In this document: positions 23,243 to 32,713 of the stretch, in pieces | Position numbering within the stretch: position 1 is the first letter of the stretch | How the letters are laid out: the number at the start of each line of letters is the position of its first letter | Assembly (NCBI GenBank): GCA_964419145.1 | Contig: CAYQOM010000006.1 | Coordinates: 178,225 to 242,224 of the forward strand | Direction: 5' to 3' | DNA length: 64,000 bases | From: UBA2336 sp964419145 | Lineage (GTDB): Bacteria > Bacteroidota > Bacteroidia > Cytophagales > Cyclobacteriaceae | Notes under the pieces: generated by a model | The model's database searches: none | What the model saw: the letters and a program-made list of their open reading frames with translations, nothing else | Told to the model about the DNA's origin: nothing | Position numbers and translations under genes: made by a program

Positions 23243-23665
23243 ATGAAAGGACTAATTACGGTGTTGGTGTTGCTTGTTTCGCTTTGCGGATACACCCAAC
23301 AAATTACCGGAACATGGCAGGTAAGCCAACAGGCTAACTGCATGAGTGGCGAACTAGGCGAAGTTTCTGAAACAGAAGAAGAGCTTCTTGGAGAGATGGC
23401 CTCACGTTCGGGCAATGTGCCGAAAACATTCACCTTCAACAGCGATGGCACCGGAACAGAAAACTGGCGCACGCTTGGGAAACGAAAACCCGCCTCGAAA
23501 GAAAAATTTCTCTATCGCTATACCGATGGTGTACTGTACCTGCTTGATAAAAAATCGCGATTGATTACGGGAACCTACATCATTGAAGAAATTACTGCCT
23601 CTTCATTGATCATCATCAACAAAGATCGCACGTGTGAGCGCGTGGAGTTTGTGCGAATTCAATAA
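23243..23665 (+). CDS. Small secreted lipocalin-like protein
   Basis: A 140-residue protein with a signal peptide (MKGLITVLVLLVSLCGYTQQ). The body resembles small lipocalin-like domains of Bacteroidota: ITGTWQVSQQ, TFNSDGTGTENWRT, FLYRYTDGVLYLLD and ITGTYIIEEITASSLIIINKD. The ATG at 23243 is preceded by AAAGGAGG (23231-23238), a strong Shine-Dalgarno sequence that is rare in this phylum and fixes the start. The reading frame stays open 108 bases further upstream, but that part overlaps the divergent dgcN region and has no signal peptide. The ligand is unknown. It ends two bases before the rlmN ATG. Confidence 0.78.
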   Translation: MKGLITVLVLLVSLCGYTQQITGTWQVSQQANCMSGELGEVSETEEELLGEMASRSGNVPKTFTFNSDGTGTENWRTLGKRKPASKEKFLYRYTDGVLYLLDKKSRLITGTYIIEEITASSLIIINKDRTCERVEFVRIQ

Positions 23666-23666
23666 C

Positions 23667-24713
23667 ATGACCGTCAGCACCGAAAAAAGAGATATCCGCA
23701 AGCTTACACTTGACGAGCTGAAAACCTTCTTTATTGAGAAAGGAGAAAAAGCCTTTCGGGCGCAGCAGGTGTACGAATGGCTATGGAAAAAATCTGCCAA
23801 GGATTTTAACCAGATGACCAACCTATCGGTGCAAACCCGCGACATGCTCAATGAGCATTTCACCATCAACCACATCCGGGTGGATAACATGCAACGCAGC
23901 GAAGACGGCACCATAAAAAATGCAGTAAAGCTGTATGATGGTTTGGTGGTTGAGTCGGTTTTAATTCCCACCAAAGACCGGATAACCGCATGTGTGTCAT
24001 CACAAGTGGGGTGCAGCCTCGATTGTAAATTTTGTGCCACTGCCAGACTGAAACGCATGCGTAATCTTTCACCTGATGAAATTTATGATCAGGTGGTGGC
24101 CATTAAACAACAAGCCGAATTATTTTTCAATCGCCCGCTCACCAACATTGTGTTTATGGGCATGGGTGAGCCGTTACTGAATTACGCAAACGTAATTGAA
24201 GCCATTAACAAGATCACATCACCCGAAGGGCTGAACATGGCTTCCAAACGCATTACCCTCTCAACGGTAGGCATTGCCAAGATGATCAAAAAAATGGCTG
24301 ATGATGGCGGTAAGTTTAACCTGGCTGTTTCGCTTCACGATGCCATAAACGAAACACGATCTGCCATCATGCCCATTAACGAAACCAACCCGCTGGAAGA
24401 ATTGGCAGAGGCTTTGAAGTATTGGTATAAAAAAACAAAACGAAAAGTTACCTACGAGTACGTAGTGTGGAAAGGAATCAATGATACCCTTGAGCATGTT
24501 CAGGCCTTGGTAAAATTCTGTAAGCACATTCCGTGTAAAGTAAACCTGATCGAATACAACCCGATTGATGACGGGGAATTTCAACAGGCCTCACCCGAAG
24601 CCATTCAACTATACCAGGCAACGTTAGAAAAGAACGGTATCATCGCACGCATCCGAAAAAGCCGTGGTAAAGACATTGATGCTGCTTGCGGGCAATTGGC
24701 AAATAAATCCTGA
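23667..24713 (+). CDS. rlmN: 23S rRNA (A2503-C2)/tRNA (A37) methyltransferase, radical SAM
   Basis: RlmN methylates C2 of A2503 in 23S rRNA and A37 of some tRNAs using a [4Fe-4S] cluster and two cysteines. Of 348 residues, the cluster motif is CSLDCKFC in SQVGCSLDCKFCATARL, the SAM site follows in MGMGEPLLNY, and the second catalytic Cys is in DAACGQL near the C-terminus. A longer frame starting at 23634 overlaps the preceding gene; the ATG at 23667 starts the protein as MTVSTEKRDIRKLTLDEL, typical of the family. The gene converges with the rhomboid gene. Confidence 0.96.
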   Translation: MTVSTEKRDIRKLTLDELKTFFIEKGEKAFRAQQVYEWLWKKSAKDFNQMTNLSVQTRDMLNEHFTINHIRVDNMQRSEDGTIKNAVKLYDGLVVESVLIPTKDRITACVSSQVGCSLDCKFCATARLKRMRNLSPDEIYDQVVAIKQQAELFFNRPLTNIVFMGMGEPLLNYANVIEAINKITSPEGLNMASKRITLSTVGIAKMIKKMADDGGKFNLAVSLHDAINETRSAIMPINETNPLEELAEALKYWYKKTKRKVTYEYVVWKGINDTLEHVQALVKFCKHIPCKVNLIEYNPIDDGEFQQASPEAIQLYQATLEKNGIIARIRKSRGKDIDAACGQLANKS

Positions 24714-24723
24714 CGGTTTAGTT

Positions 24724-25608
24724 TTACTGCTTCTTACTCGCATTAAAAAGCTTTTCCTTTTCATCCTTGGTCAAACTTTCATAACCGTGATCGGAAATCT
24801 TATCCAGAATGGCATCAATTTCTTCCTGAGAAGTTTTTGTTGCTTTCTTTGAAGCGCTCTTTTGGGGCGCTTCACTTCGGTAGGTAACTTTTACTTTTGG
24901 TTTATCTTTAAATAGATCTTTAAACCAATCCAACGTTACGGTAATCCAGCCGCCCCAGTTTACACCTGCTTGTAGTTGTTTAATATAGATGAAGCCCATC
25001 AACGCTCCGCCCAGGTGGGCAATGTTACCACCCAGGTTTACACCCTGACGAACATACAATAATGAAAGAATCACATAAAACATAGCGATGTACTTGATCT
25101 TTACCGGACCAAAGAACAACAGAAAGAACGTGTAGTTAGGAAGCAAAACAGCAGTGCCTACTACAATAGCATAAATTGCACCAGATGCACCAACCATGCC
25201 GGCATTACCAAAAAACTCAGGGTTGAGATTATAAATCAGTAAATACGCAATCCCTCCGGTAAGTCCGCCAAGTACATATAACGCAATCAGTTTATCACTC
25301 CCCAGGTATTCAACAAACACACGCCCGAACCAATACAACACCAACATGTTAAACAGAATGTGAAAAATATCCCACATGCTGTGTGCAAACATGTAGGTGA
25401 TGAGCGTCCACGGACGGGTAATGAACTCAGAAAGGCCGGAAGGGATGGTGAACTGCTTATAGATAAATTCAAAAACAAACTCAGTACCCGGAATACCACT
25501 GATTAAAAACAACACCACCAGGAACAGGTAGATCACCACGTTCACGATGATCAACTGAACGTGAGCGTTGTTGTACCGGTTAAACGCGCTTTTGAAATCG
25601 TCAAACAT
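24724..25608 (-). CDS. Rhomboid family intramembrane serine protease
   Basis: A 294-residue membrane protease. The catalytic Ser is in GASGAIYAIVVG and the catalytic His in NIAHLGGALMGF; the HxxxN motif is AHSMWDIFHILFN in the second conserved helix. About six membrane segments are followed by a charged cytosolic C-terminal tail (from about residue 230, KVKVTYRSEAPQKSASKK). It lies nine bases downstream of a second rhomboid gene on the same strand. Substrates of bacterial rhomboids are mostly unknown. Confidence 0.92.
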   Translation of the reverse strand: MFDDFKSAFNRYNNAHVQLIIVNVVIYLFLVVLFLISGIPGTEFVFEFIYKQFTIPSGLSEFITRPWTLITYMFAHSMWDIFHILFNMLVLYWFGRVFVEYLGSDKLIALYVLGGLTGGIAYLLIYNLNPEFFGNAGMVGASGAIYAIVVGTAVLLPNYTFFLLFFGPVKIKYIAMFYVILSLLYVRQGVNLGGNIAHLGGALMGFIYIKQLQAGVNWGGWITVTLDWFKDLFKDKPKVKVTYRSEAPQKSASKKATKTSQEEIDAILDKISDHGYESLTKDEKEKLFNASKKQ

Positions 25609-25617
25609 ACATGCTGC

Positions 25618-26250
25618 TTAATAGTATGATCCCCCTCGTCCGCCCCAGAATTTGATAAAAAGAAATGCCACCACTATTCCACCCAAGTGTGCAAAATGCG
25701 CTACACTTCCGCTTCTGTCCATGATAAACGTTAACCCAAACAAAAAGAATACAAGATACTTGGCCTTTATCGGAATGGGTGGAATTAATAATTGAACTTC
25801 CATATTCGGAAACAACATTCCGAAGCCCATTAAAATCCCATAAATGGCTCCAGATGCGCCTAGCATTATTCCTCCTCCCCCTCCAAAAAACAAATCAATC
25901 AATACACTGAAAATTGCAGCGCCTACACCCGTTACAATGTAGAACAATAAAAACCGCTTCTGCCCCCAAAAGGTTTCGAGTATCGGGCCAGTGAAAGCCA
26001 GCATCAGCATGTTGAAAAATATATGGGTGAATCCTCCATGGGCAAACATGTACGTGAAAAGCTGGTAAGGCCTGAAACAGTCGGTGCGTACATTAAACAA
26101 CGACAGGTATGCCGTTACAGCATCTTGTCGGTAGCTTTGCATGGGCCCGAAACATCCGCCTACATCAATTGCAGGAGCCACCATTTGACCAATAAAAACG
26201 ATGGCATTGATCAATAATAAATTTCGGACAACAGGGGTAAGATTAAACAT
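25618..26250 (-). CDS. Rhomboid family intramembrane serine protease (second copy)
   Basis: A 210-residue rhomboid with catalytic Ser in GASGAIYGILMG, catalytic His in HFAHLGGIVVAFLFI, and HxxxN in HGGFTHIFFNMLML. It is shorter than its neighbour and lacks the charged tail, ending in GGRGGSYY. The tandem pair differs clearly in sequence, so it is an old duplication or two separate families. Its start is 13 bases from the mutL stop; the four genes from 28447 to 24724 are all on the minus strand with short gaps. Confidence 0.92.
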   Translation of the reverse strand: MFNLTPVVRNLLLINAIVFIGQMVAPAIDVGGCFGPMQSYRQDAVTAYLSLFNVRTDCFRPYQLFTYMFAHGGFTHIFFNMLMLAFTGPILETFWGQKRFLLFYIVTGVGAAIFSVLIDLFFGGGGGIMLGASGAIYGILMGFGMLFPNMEVQLLIPPIPIKAKYLVFFLFGLTFIMDRSGSVAHFAHLGGIVVAFLFIKFWGGRGGSYY

Positions 26251-26263
26251 GAATTATCAACGG

Positions 26264-28072
26264 TTACTTTTGCCTAAAGTACATTCCAATTTTAGCCAAA
26301 TCAAAAATAAAATACGTGGTTTCTCCATCGGGTGAATACCCGGGCGCTTTGCAGGCCATCAGGTTAGCAACAAGGGCCTGCATGGCTTCAGGTGTAAGCT
26401 TTTCACCTTCTTTAATGGCCGCCCGCTTTGCCAACGACCGGGCCAGGTTTTCCTTTACCGGTAGCGCCAATTCGGCCTGGTTTTGCTTGAATTGGTCCAT
26501 TAACCCCTCAAATAATTTCTTCGTTTGATTGTCATCAATACCAGCGGGTATACCCTGAACCACAACGGTATTTTTTCCGAAAGGTTCAAACCGAAAACCC
26601 AGTGCTGTAATTTCCCTTTCCATCTCCATTAACATGGCAAAATCACCCACATTAAAGACTATGGTTTGTGGAAACAGGCTTTGTTGGCTTTCGCCTGCAT
26701 TCCGATTCAGCCGATCCATGAATTTTTCAAACAACACGCGTTCATGCGCAGCTTGCTGATGAATAATCATTAAACCGGCTTTTACCTGGCGTACAATGTA
26801 TTGGTTATGCAACTGAAATAACGATTCACTTGCTGATGAAGTAAGCTCCTGCTGCTCTTTTGATTCCAAAAATTCCAGCTCCTTCGCTGAAAGTTGCTGG
26901 CTTACTTCTTTACCTCCGCCCACCTCACCATCGAACAATTTTTCCCACTCCTGCTGACTTGATCGTTTGAATGAGGTTTGAAAGCGTTCTTCAAAATACA
27001 CTTCTCGTGCAGCTTCTTTGGATGTGCCCGATAGTTTGGTAATGATGTTTACATCTTCGGCAAAATCAAGGGCGGGTGCCAGGTTGTGTGAGCCTAATGC
27101 CTGCCGTACAGCAGAGCGAACTACAGCATAAACTGCACGCTCATCATCAAACTTGATTTCCGTTTTGGTAGGATGAACATTTACATCAATGTGCTTCGGA
27201 TCGATTTCAATAAACAATACATAAAACGGAAATGAATTTTCGGGCATCAATCCTTCAAACGCATTCATTACCGCGTGATTCAAATAATTGCTACGAATAA
27301 ACCGGTTGTTCACAAACAGAAACTGCTCACCGCGGGTTTTCCTGGCAAATTCAGGACGACCAATGTACCCGCTCACTTTAACATAATCCGTTTCTTCCGT
27401 GCATGACGCCAATTGTTCTTGGTAAGATTTTCCAAACAAGTTTACAATGCGGTGACTGAGTTTACCCGGTGGCAAATCAAAAACAACTTCATCTCCTTGG
27501 ATAAAGGAAAATGAAATACTGGCATGTGCCAATGCAAGGCGTTGAAACTCATCAATGATATGCTTAAGCTCAACCGGGTTCGATTTCAGGAAATTTCTTC
27601 TGGCCGGAATATTATAAAAAAGATTTTTCACACTGATGCTTGTACCTGCATCACACGCTACCGGCTCCTGCTTCTTCACTTCTGATCCTTCCACAACCAG
27701 CAACGTTCCTAATTCTTTATCGGCCAACCGCGTTTTCATTTCCAGTTGTGAGACAGCGGCTATCGAAGCCAGGGCTTCACCACGAAAACCCATGGTACGG
27801 AGTTTAAACAAATCTTCCGCTGAGCGAATTTTCGATGTGGCATGTCTCTCCAAACTCATGCGGGCATCAGTTTCCGACATGCCCATGCCGTTATCAATTA
27901 CCTGGATTAAACTTTTGCCTGCATCTTTTACAATCAACCGAATATTCGTAGCACCCGAATCAATTGAGTTCTCCATCAACTCTTTCACAGCCGAAGCAGG
28001 ACGCTGCACCACTTCACCGGCAGCAATCTGATTGGCTATAGAATCGGGTAAGAGTTGAATGATATCGGGCAT
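26264..28072 (-). CDS. mutL: DNA mismatch repair protein MutL
   Basis: A 602-residue GHKL ATPase that links MutS recognition to strand removal. N-terminal ATP-site motifs are intact: ELMENSIDSGATNI (with the catalytic Glu and Asn), VIDNGMGM and GFRGEALASIAAV. In the C-terminal domain the nuclease motif DQHAxxE reads HQQAAHE at 438-444, and the late CPHGRP-type region reads YSPDGETT. Those changes remove metal ligands, so strand nicking may be absent or altered. It leads into the two rhomboid genes with short gaps. Confidence 0.95.
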   Translation of the reverse strand: MPDIIQLLPDSIANQIAAGEVVQRPASAVKELMENSIDSGATNIRLIVKDAGKSLIQVIDNGMGMSETDARMSLERHATSKIRSAEDLFKLRTMGFRGEALASIAAVSQLEMKTRLADKELGTLLVVEGSEVKKQEPVACDAGTSISVKNLFYNIPARRNFLKSNPVELKHIIDEFQRLALAHASISFSFIQGDEVVFDLPPGKLSHRIVNLFGKSYQEQLASCTEETDYVKVSGYIGRPEFARKTRGEQFLFVNNRFIRSNYLNHAVMNAFEGLMPENSFPFYVLFIEIDPKHIDVNVHPTKTEIKFDDERAVYAVVRSAVRQALGSHNLAPALDFAEDVNIITKLSGTSKEAAREVYFEERFQTSFKRSSQQEWEKLFDGEVGGGKEVSQQLSAKELEFLESKEQQELTSSASESLFQLHNQYIVRQVKAGLMIIHQQAAHERVLFEKFMDRLNRNAGESQQSLFPQTIVFNVGDFAMLMEMEREITALGFRFEPFGKNTVVVQGIPAGIDDNQTKKLFEGLMDQFKQNQAELALPVKENLARSLAKRAAIKEGEKLTPEAMQALVANLMACKAPGYSPDGETTYFIFDLAKIGMYFRQK

Positions 28073-28081
28073 CTTTGGAAT

Positions 28082-28447
28082 TTATTTGCGTACAAATCGT
28101 ATCCAAAGATAAACCGGAATAATCAGCGCCAGAAAATAAATGGAAACGTTACCATAGTGCAGGTATGCAATAACAAACAATACCAAAATCATGATAATCA
28201 CCAGGCGCAGAATGTTCGCTGACGGATCAAAGTTTTTAGTCTGCTTGCCCCGTGCAGTGCGGAATGACCCGGATATCCGTGTCCGGTATTCTCGCAATTT
28301 CTCCTCAGTTTCATCACCACCATTCATTTCTTTTTGAATGCGCTCTTCACGGGCCCTCCGCTCCTCTTCCTGCGGATCGTAATGCCGCGGGGTAAAATTA
28401 AACCGCTTATGTCTCGGTGTTTTTGTAAACAGGGTAGGAAACTTCAT
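28082..28447 (-). CDS. Small membrane protein of unknown function
   Basis: A 121-residue protein with a basic, charged N-terminal half (RHYDPQEEERRAREERIQKE) and two membrane helices at the C-terminus (LRLVIIMILVLFVIAYL and SIYFLALIIPVYLWIRF). No domain is recognised. It lies ten bases upstream of mutL and is probably cotranscribed with it. A topology with a cytosolic N-terminus is likely. Confidence 0.75.
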   Translation of the reverse strand: MKFPTLFTKTPRHKRFNFTPRHYDPQEEERRAREERIQKEMNGGDETEEKLREYRTRISGSFRTARGKQTKNFDPSANILRLVIIMILVLFVIAYLHYGNVSIYFLALIIPVYLWIRFVRK

Positions 28448-28525
28448 GGTAAATAAATTTGGTTGCCTTCCTTGTAATGCAACTTTTTAAGCTGCGTCAC
28501 CATTGTTACCTTAGGCACTGAAATA

Positions 28526-31522
28526 ATGTATAAAAGGCTCACAAAAATGCCTCTATTCAACTGGAATTACAAAAAAGCAAACGGTCTCACAGGTAAAAAA
28601 GTTTGTGCGGTCATATTTCTTCTGTTTACCGCCTATTTTCAACTTTTTGGGCAAAATCACAGAGAAAAATGGATCGATAGTGTTTATAACCAGCTCACCC
28701 CTGAGGCAAGGATTGGTCAACTAATTATACTGCCTGTGGATGGTGCCTCCGAAAGTTCTGTTGAACGCGTCAGAGATCTTATTCATGAATACAACATCGG
28801 AGGAATTGTATTTACGGGAGGCGGACCAAAGCGGATTACTTCATTGGTTAACCAACTAAAACATACAGCCCTAATACCCGTTTTGGTGGGGCTTAATGCA
28901 GAAGAAGGTCTGGGCTCAACATTGGACAGTACCATGACGTTTCCAAACTCATTAATGATCGGTGCGATTCAGCAAGATAGCCTGGTGTATCACATGGGAT
29001 TGGAGATTGGTAAGCAGCTAAAATCATTGGGCATACACATCACCTTCGCTCCTACAGCCGATTTGAGTACAGCCTTTCAATCTGAAGATTTAACGAACCA
29101 CACCTTTGGCGACAACCCACAACGTGTGGCCACATTGGCCACCTTATACTTGAAAGGTTTCCAACAAGCTGGCATAATTCCAGTAACTAAGCACTACCCA
29201 CATTATGACCTGCGGGTGAATGGATATGCAAAAGGAAAACCAGTGATGACGGTTACACGGGATGATGAGCAGGCACTACTCCCATTAAAAAATCTGATAC
29301 AGGAAAATTGCCCTGCCATTTTATCATCATACCAGCACGATCCAATTTTTCCGGATAAACGCAGTATCCTGAAAAAGAAATCCAAGATAATTTCGGAAGC
29401 CCTGCCAACCTTGTACACAGCCGACTACTTAAAGCAAACCCTCAAATTCAATGGATTAGTTTTCAGTTATGTGCCTGACATCAAGTCTGTTCTTAGAAAA
29501 AACCAGCCTGGAGATTCTGAAGTGTATGCTTTTATGGCGGGTAACGATGTATTGTTGTTTCCTGAAAATGTGCCTGCTACTGTACGTAAACTGCGTAAAC
29601 AACTCAAACGCAATTCATCATTACAGGCACAGTTCACGTTGAGTGTAAAAAAAGTTTTGGGCTTGAAATATGATGCCGGACTCCATCATACTGACACTAC
29701 CCCTGCTGATCATTCGGATCAGCTTCATACCATTGAAGCCCGGGTTCTCAAACACACCCTGTATGAAAATGCGGTAACGGTTGTCAAGAATGACCAAGCC
29801 CTGCTTCCCCTAAAAACGCTGGAAAATAAAACCTTCGCGTCACTATCCATCGGACAACCTCCTGAAAATGAATTCAGCGAGTTTCTTTCAAAGTATGCAA
29901 CTGTTGATCATTATGCACTTCCCTATCCGGGGAAAGACACAGACGAACTAATCAATCAGCTAAAAAATTACGATGTGATTTTTGCAGGTGTTTTTCTTAC
30001 AGCGGGTGGGCTGGAGGAAACTTATCCTGCGCTGTTAGACTCGCTTGCACCGTACACCCAGGTAGTCGTAACGAATTTCGGGCCGCCCAATAAGCTCAGC
30101 TTAGTTGATAAGGCTCCTCATTTGATACAAGCGTATGTCGATGACCCACTAATGCGACAAGTTGTACCACAGGTAATTTTTGGCGGATTACCCACAGTGG
30201 GAAAATTACCTCTGAAAGTTACTGAGGCCTTACCCGAGGCAACGGGGATACGCACACCTTCCTTAGACCGATTATCCTATGCCTTACCAGAAGCAGCGGG
30301 CTTGAACAGTCAATCGCTCGAAAAAATTGCTGCTATTGCGCGTGAAGCAATTGATGGAAAATCAACCCCCGGTTGTCAGGTACTGGTAATTAAAGGTGGT
30401 ATAGTTGTGTACGACCGCGCGTTTGGCTGGCAAACATACGAGAATCAGGTTCCGGTTACTTCAGAAACCATTTACGACCTGGCCTCGCTAACAAAAGTGA
30501 TGGCCACGTTACAAACGATTATGTTTTTGTACGACCGGGGCCTTATTGATATTCACAAAAAGGCTTCTGTGTACCTACCGGAGTTAGCCTCTACTAATAA
30601 GAAAGACATCATTCTTAAAGACATTCTTGCCCATCAGGCGGGACTGATTCCTTTCATTCCGCTTTGGCAACAAACCTTGGAGGGAGAAACCTTCTCACCT
30701 CAATACTACAGCCAAGCTCCATCTGAAAATTTTCCATTTCATGTGTCTCCGGGATTATATGGATCGCAAGTACTTAAAGACTCACTTTGGAAATGGACGT
30801 ATGACTCTAAGCTTTTGGAAAAACCCGAGCGCACACCACACACACTACGTTATAGCGATGTTGGGTTTTGGATTTTGCACAGGCTTGCTGAACACATGTT
30901 GAATCAACCGATGGAAGATTTTCTCAACCAAAATTTGTATGAACCTTTGGGCGCCTCAACAACCGGATACCTTCCCTTGAAACGATTTGGTGCTTCACAA
31001 ATAGCGCCAACAGAAATCGATACGGTATTTAGAAAATCATTGCTAATAGGAACTGTGCATGATGAACGGGCAGCTATGTTGGGCGGTGTAGCAGGCCATG
31101 CCGGACTTTTCAGCAAGGCACTGGATATTGGAAAACTGGGGCAGATGCTTTTACAAAAGGGTTCTTATGGAGGGTACCAGTACCTGAAACCCGAAACAAT
31201 AGAATTATTTACCACCAAACAGTTCGACAATAGCCGCAGGGGGCTGGGGTGGGATAAACCTGTACAAAGCGATTGGGCTACCCCAACCTCCTTATTTTCA
31301 TCATCTAAAACCTTTGGCCACACCGGCTTTACAGGCACCTGTATCTGGATAGACCCAGAATTTGACCTGGTTTATGTATTTTTATCAAACCGGGTACATC
31401 CCGTGCGAAACGGTAAACTTATTTCCACCAATATCCGTTCTCGCATACAAGACATTATTTATCAATCGATATTCGATTATTGCCAATACCAAACCGAATT
31501 TTTGTGGAGCAGATCAAAATAG
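28526..31522 (+). CDS. Fusion of GH3-like domain and beta-lactamase-type serine hydrolase, secreted
   Basis: A 998-residue protein. After a signal peptide (KKVCAVIFLLFTAYFQLFGQ) the N-terminal region (about 45-590) is a GH3/NagZ-like glycosidase domain. The C-terminal region (about 600-990) is a class C beta-lactamase/penicillin-binding fold with SLTK (654-657), YSD (YSDVGF) and HTG (932-934). In the GH3 part the catalytic KHFPGHG motif reads KHYPHYD (222-228), and the nucleophile segment GLVFTDALNM reads GLVFSYVPDI (310-319), so glycosidase activity is doubtful. The pairing of peptidoglycan-type domains suggests cell-wall recycling outside the cytoplasm. A second ATG at 28547 is an alternative start. 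Confidence 0.88.
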   Translation: MYKRLTKMPLFNWNYKKANGLTGKKVCAVIFLLFTAYFQLFGQNHREKWIDSVYNQLTPEARIGQLIILPVDGASESSVERVRDLIHEYNIGGIVFTGGGPKRITSLVNQLKHTALIPVLVGLNAEEGLGSTLDSTMTFPNSLMIGAIQQDSLVYHMGLEIGKQLKSLGIHITFAPTADLSTAFQSEDLTNHTFGDNPQRVATLATLYLKGFQQAGIIPVTKHYPHYDLRVNGYAKGKPVMTVTRDDEQALLPLKNLIQENCPAILSSYQHDPIFPDKRSILKKKSKIISEALPTLYTADYLKQTLKFNGLVFSYVPDIKSVLRKNQPGDSEVYAFMAGNDVLLFPENVPATVRKLRKQLKRNSSLQAQFTLSVKKVLGLKYDAGLHHTDTTPADHSDQLHTIEARVLKHTLYENAVTVVKNDQALLPLKTLENKTFASLSIGQPPENEFSEFLSKYATVDHYALPYPGKDTDELINQLKNYDVIFAGVFLTAGGLEETYPALLDSLAPYTQVVVTNFGPPNKLSLVDKAPHLIQAYVDDPLMRQVVPQVIFGGLPTVGKLPLKVTEALPEATGIRTPSLDRLSYALPEAAGLNSQSLEKIAAIAREAIDGKSTPGCQVLVIKGGIVVYDRAFGWQTYENQVPVTSETIYDLASLTKVMATLQTIMFLYDRGLIDIHKKASVYLPELASTNKKDIILKDILAHQAGLIPFIPLWQQTLEGETFSPQYYSQAPSENFPFHVSPGLYGSQVLKDSLWKWTYDSKLLEKPERTPHTLRYSDVGFWILHRLAEHMLNQPMEDFLNQNLYEPLGASTTGYLPLKRFGASQIAPTEIDTVFRKSLLIGTVHDERAAMLGGVAGHAGLFSKALDIGKLGQMLLQKGSYGGYQYLKPETIELFTTKQFDNSRRGLGWDKPVQSDWATPTSLFSSSKTFGHTGFTGTCIWIDPEFDLVYVFLSNRVHPVRNGKLISTNIRSRIQDIIYQSIFDYCQYQTEFLWSRSK

Positions 31523-32655
31523 GAATTGTATGTTACCCCACCTTTGGTGGAAGTGGCGTGGTGGCCACAGAGCTAGGTAAAGCACTCGCACAAGAAGGCC
31601 ATCAAGTTCATTTTATCACGTATTCACAACCGAGCCGGTTAGACTTCTTAAACGAAAATATTTTCTACCACGAGGTGGAGTTCAGGTCGTACCCCCTGTT
31701 TGAATACCCACCCTACGAGTTGGCGCTTGCCAGTAAAATGGTGAGTGTGTCCATGAATGAACGTTTGGATCTACTCCATGTGCATTATGCCATCCCACAT
31801 GCTTCTGCGGCTTACATGGCCAAACAAATTTTAAAAACACAAGGCATCGTTATTCCGGTAGTCACTACCCTGCATGGTACAGATATTACGTTGGTGGGAA
31901 AAGACGCTTCGTATGAGCCCGTTGTAACGTTCAGCATCAACCAATCGGATGGGGTTACGGCTGTTTCAGAAGACTTGAAGCGTGAGACCTATGAGTATTT
32001 TAAGATTACCAATGAAATAGAAGTTATCCCCAACTTTATTGATCTGGAGAAATTCAAAAAGCAAAAGAAAGATCATTTCAAAAAAGCCATTTGCCCGGAA
32101 GGTGAAATGCTAATTGTGCACACGTCCAACTTCCGAAAAGTAAAGCGCATTCAGGATGTGATACAGGTGTTTTACAACATTCAAAAAGAAATTCCTGCCA
32201 AACTGTTACTTATTGGCGATGGGCCCGAGCGTGTTCATGCCGAACAACAATGTCGCGACCTGAACATCTGTAATAACACACGCTTTTTAGGAAAACTTGA
32301 AGCCGTTGAGGAGGTCCTTTCTGTAGCCGATCTGTTTCTGATGCCTTCCGAAAAAGAAAGCTTCGGATTGGCAGCCCTTGAAGCCATGGCTTGTGAGGTT
32401 CCGGTAATTTCGTCCAATACGGGGGGCATTCCTGAACTCAATATTCAGGGGGTAACCGGATTCATGAGCAATGTGGGTGATGTTGAAGACATGACCCGAA
32501 ATGCCTTGTTTGTGCTGGATAAAAACAACCTGCCCAAATTTAAGGCTAACGCCCTTAATCGGGCCAAAGAATTCGACATTAGTCGCATTTTACCCCAATA
32601 CGAATCCTATTATACCAAAGTAATCGAAAAAACCAGGGTTAAAGCGCTGGGATAG
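31504..32655 (+). CDS. bshA: N-acetyl-alpha-D-glucosaminyl L-malate synthase (bacillithiol biosynthesis)
   Basis: BshA joins UDP-GlcNAc to L-malate, the first step of bacillithiol synthesis. The 383 residues (GTG start) show the GT4 fold and family blocks KIGIVCYPTFGGSGVVATEL, LHGTDITLVG, SNFRKVKRIQD and EKESFGLAALEAMA with the donor-binding Glu pair. The GTG at 31504 fits the usual N-terminus (KIGIVCYPT); a TTG at 31480 would give eight extra residues. It overlaps the end of the upstream gene by 19 bases, so the two are translated from one message. Confidence 0.95.
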   Translation: MEQIKIGIVCYPTFGGSGVVATELGKALAQEGHQVHFITYSQPSRLDFLNENIFYHEVEFRSYPLFEYPPYELALASKMVSVSMNERLDLLHVHYAIPHASAAYMAKQILKTQGIVIPVVTTLHGTDITLVGKDASYEPVVTFSINQSDGVTAVSEDLKRETYEYFKITNEIEVIPNFIDLEKFKKQKKDHFKKAICPEGEMLIVHTSNFRKVKRIQDVIQVFYNIQKEIPAKLLLIGDGPERVHAEQQCRDLNICNNTRFLGKLEAVEEVLSVADLFLMPSEKESFGLAALEAMACEVPVISSNTGGIPELNIQGVTGFMSNVGDVEDMTRNALFVLDKNNLPKFKANALNRAKEFDISRILPQYESYYTKVIEKTRVKALG

Positions 32656-32678
32656 TACATAGAGTGTTGAGCAATTAT

Positions 32679-32686
32679 TATTTTTG
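32679..32686 (+). promoter_or_regulatory. Candidate -7 box TATTTTTG
   Basis: A TAnnTTTG element 27 bases before the fatty acid hydroxylase ATG at 32714. The -33 region does not match, so this supports only a possible own promoter. Confidence 0.35.
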
Positions 32687-32713
32687 TTTTGGTAAAAAAT
32701 CCTTCTTTACGTT

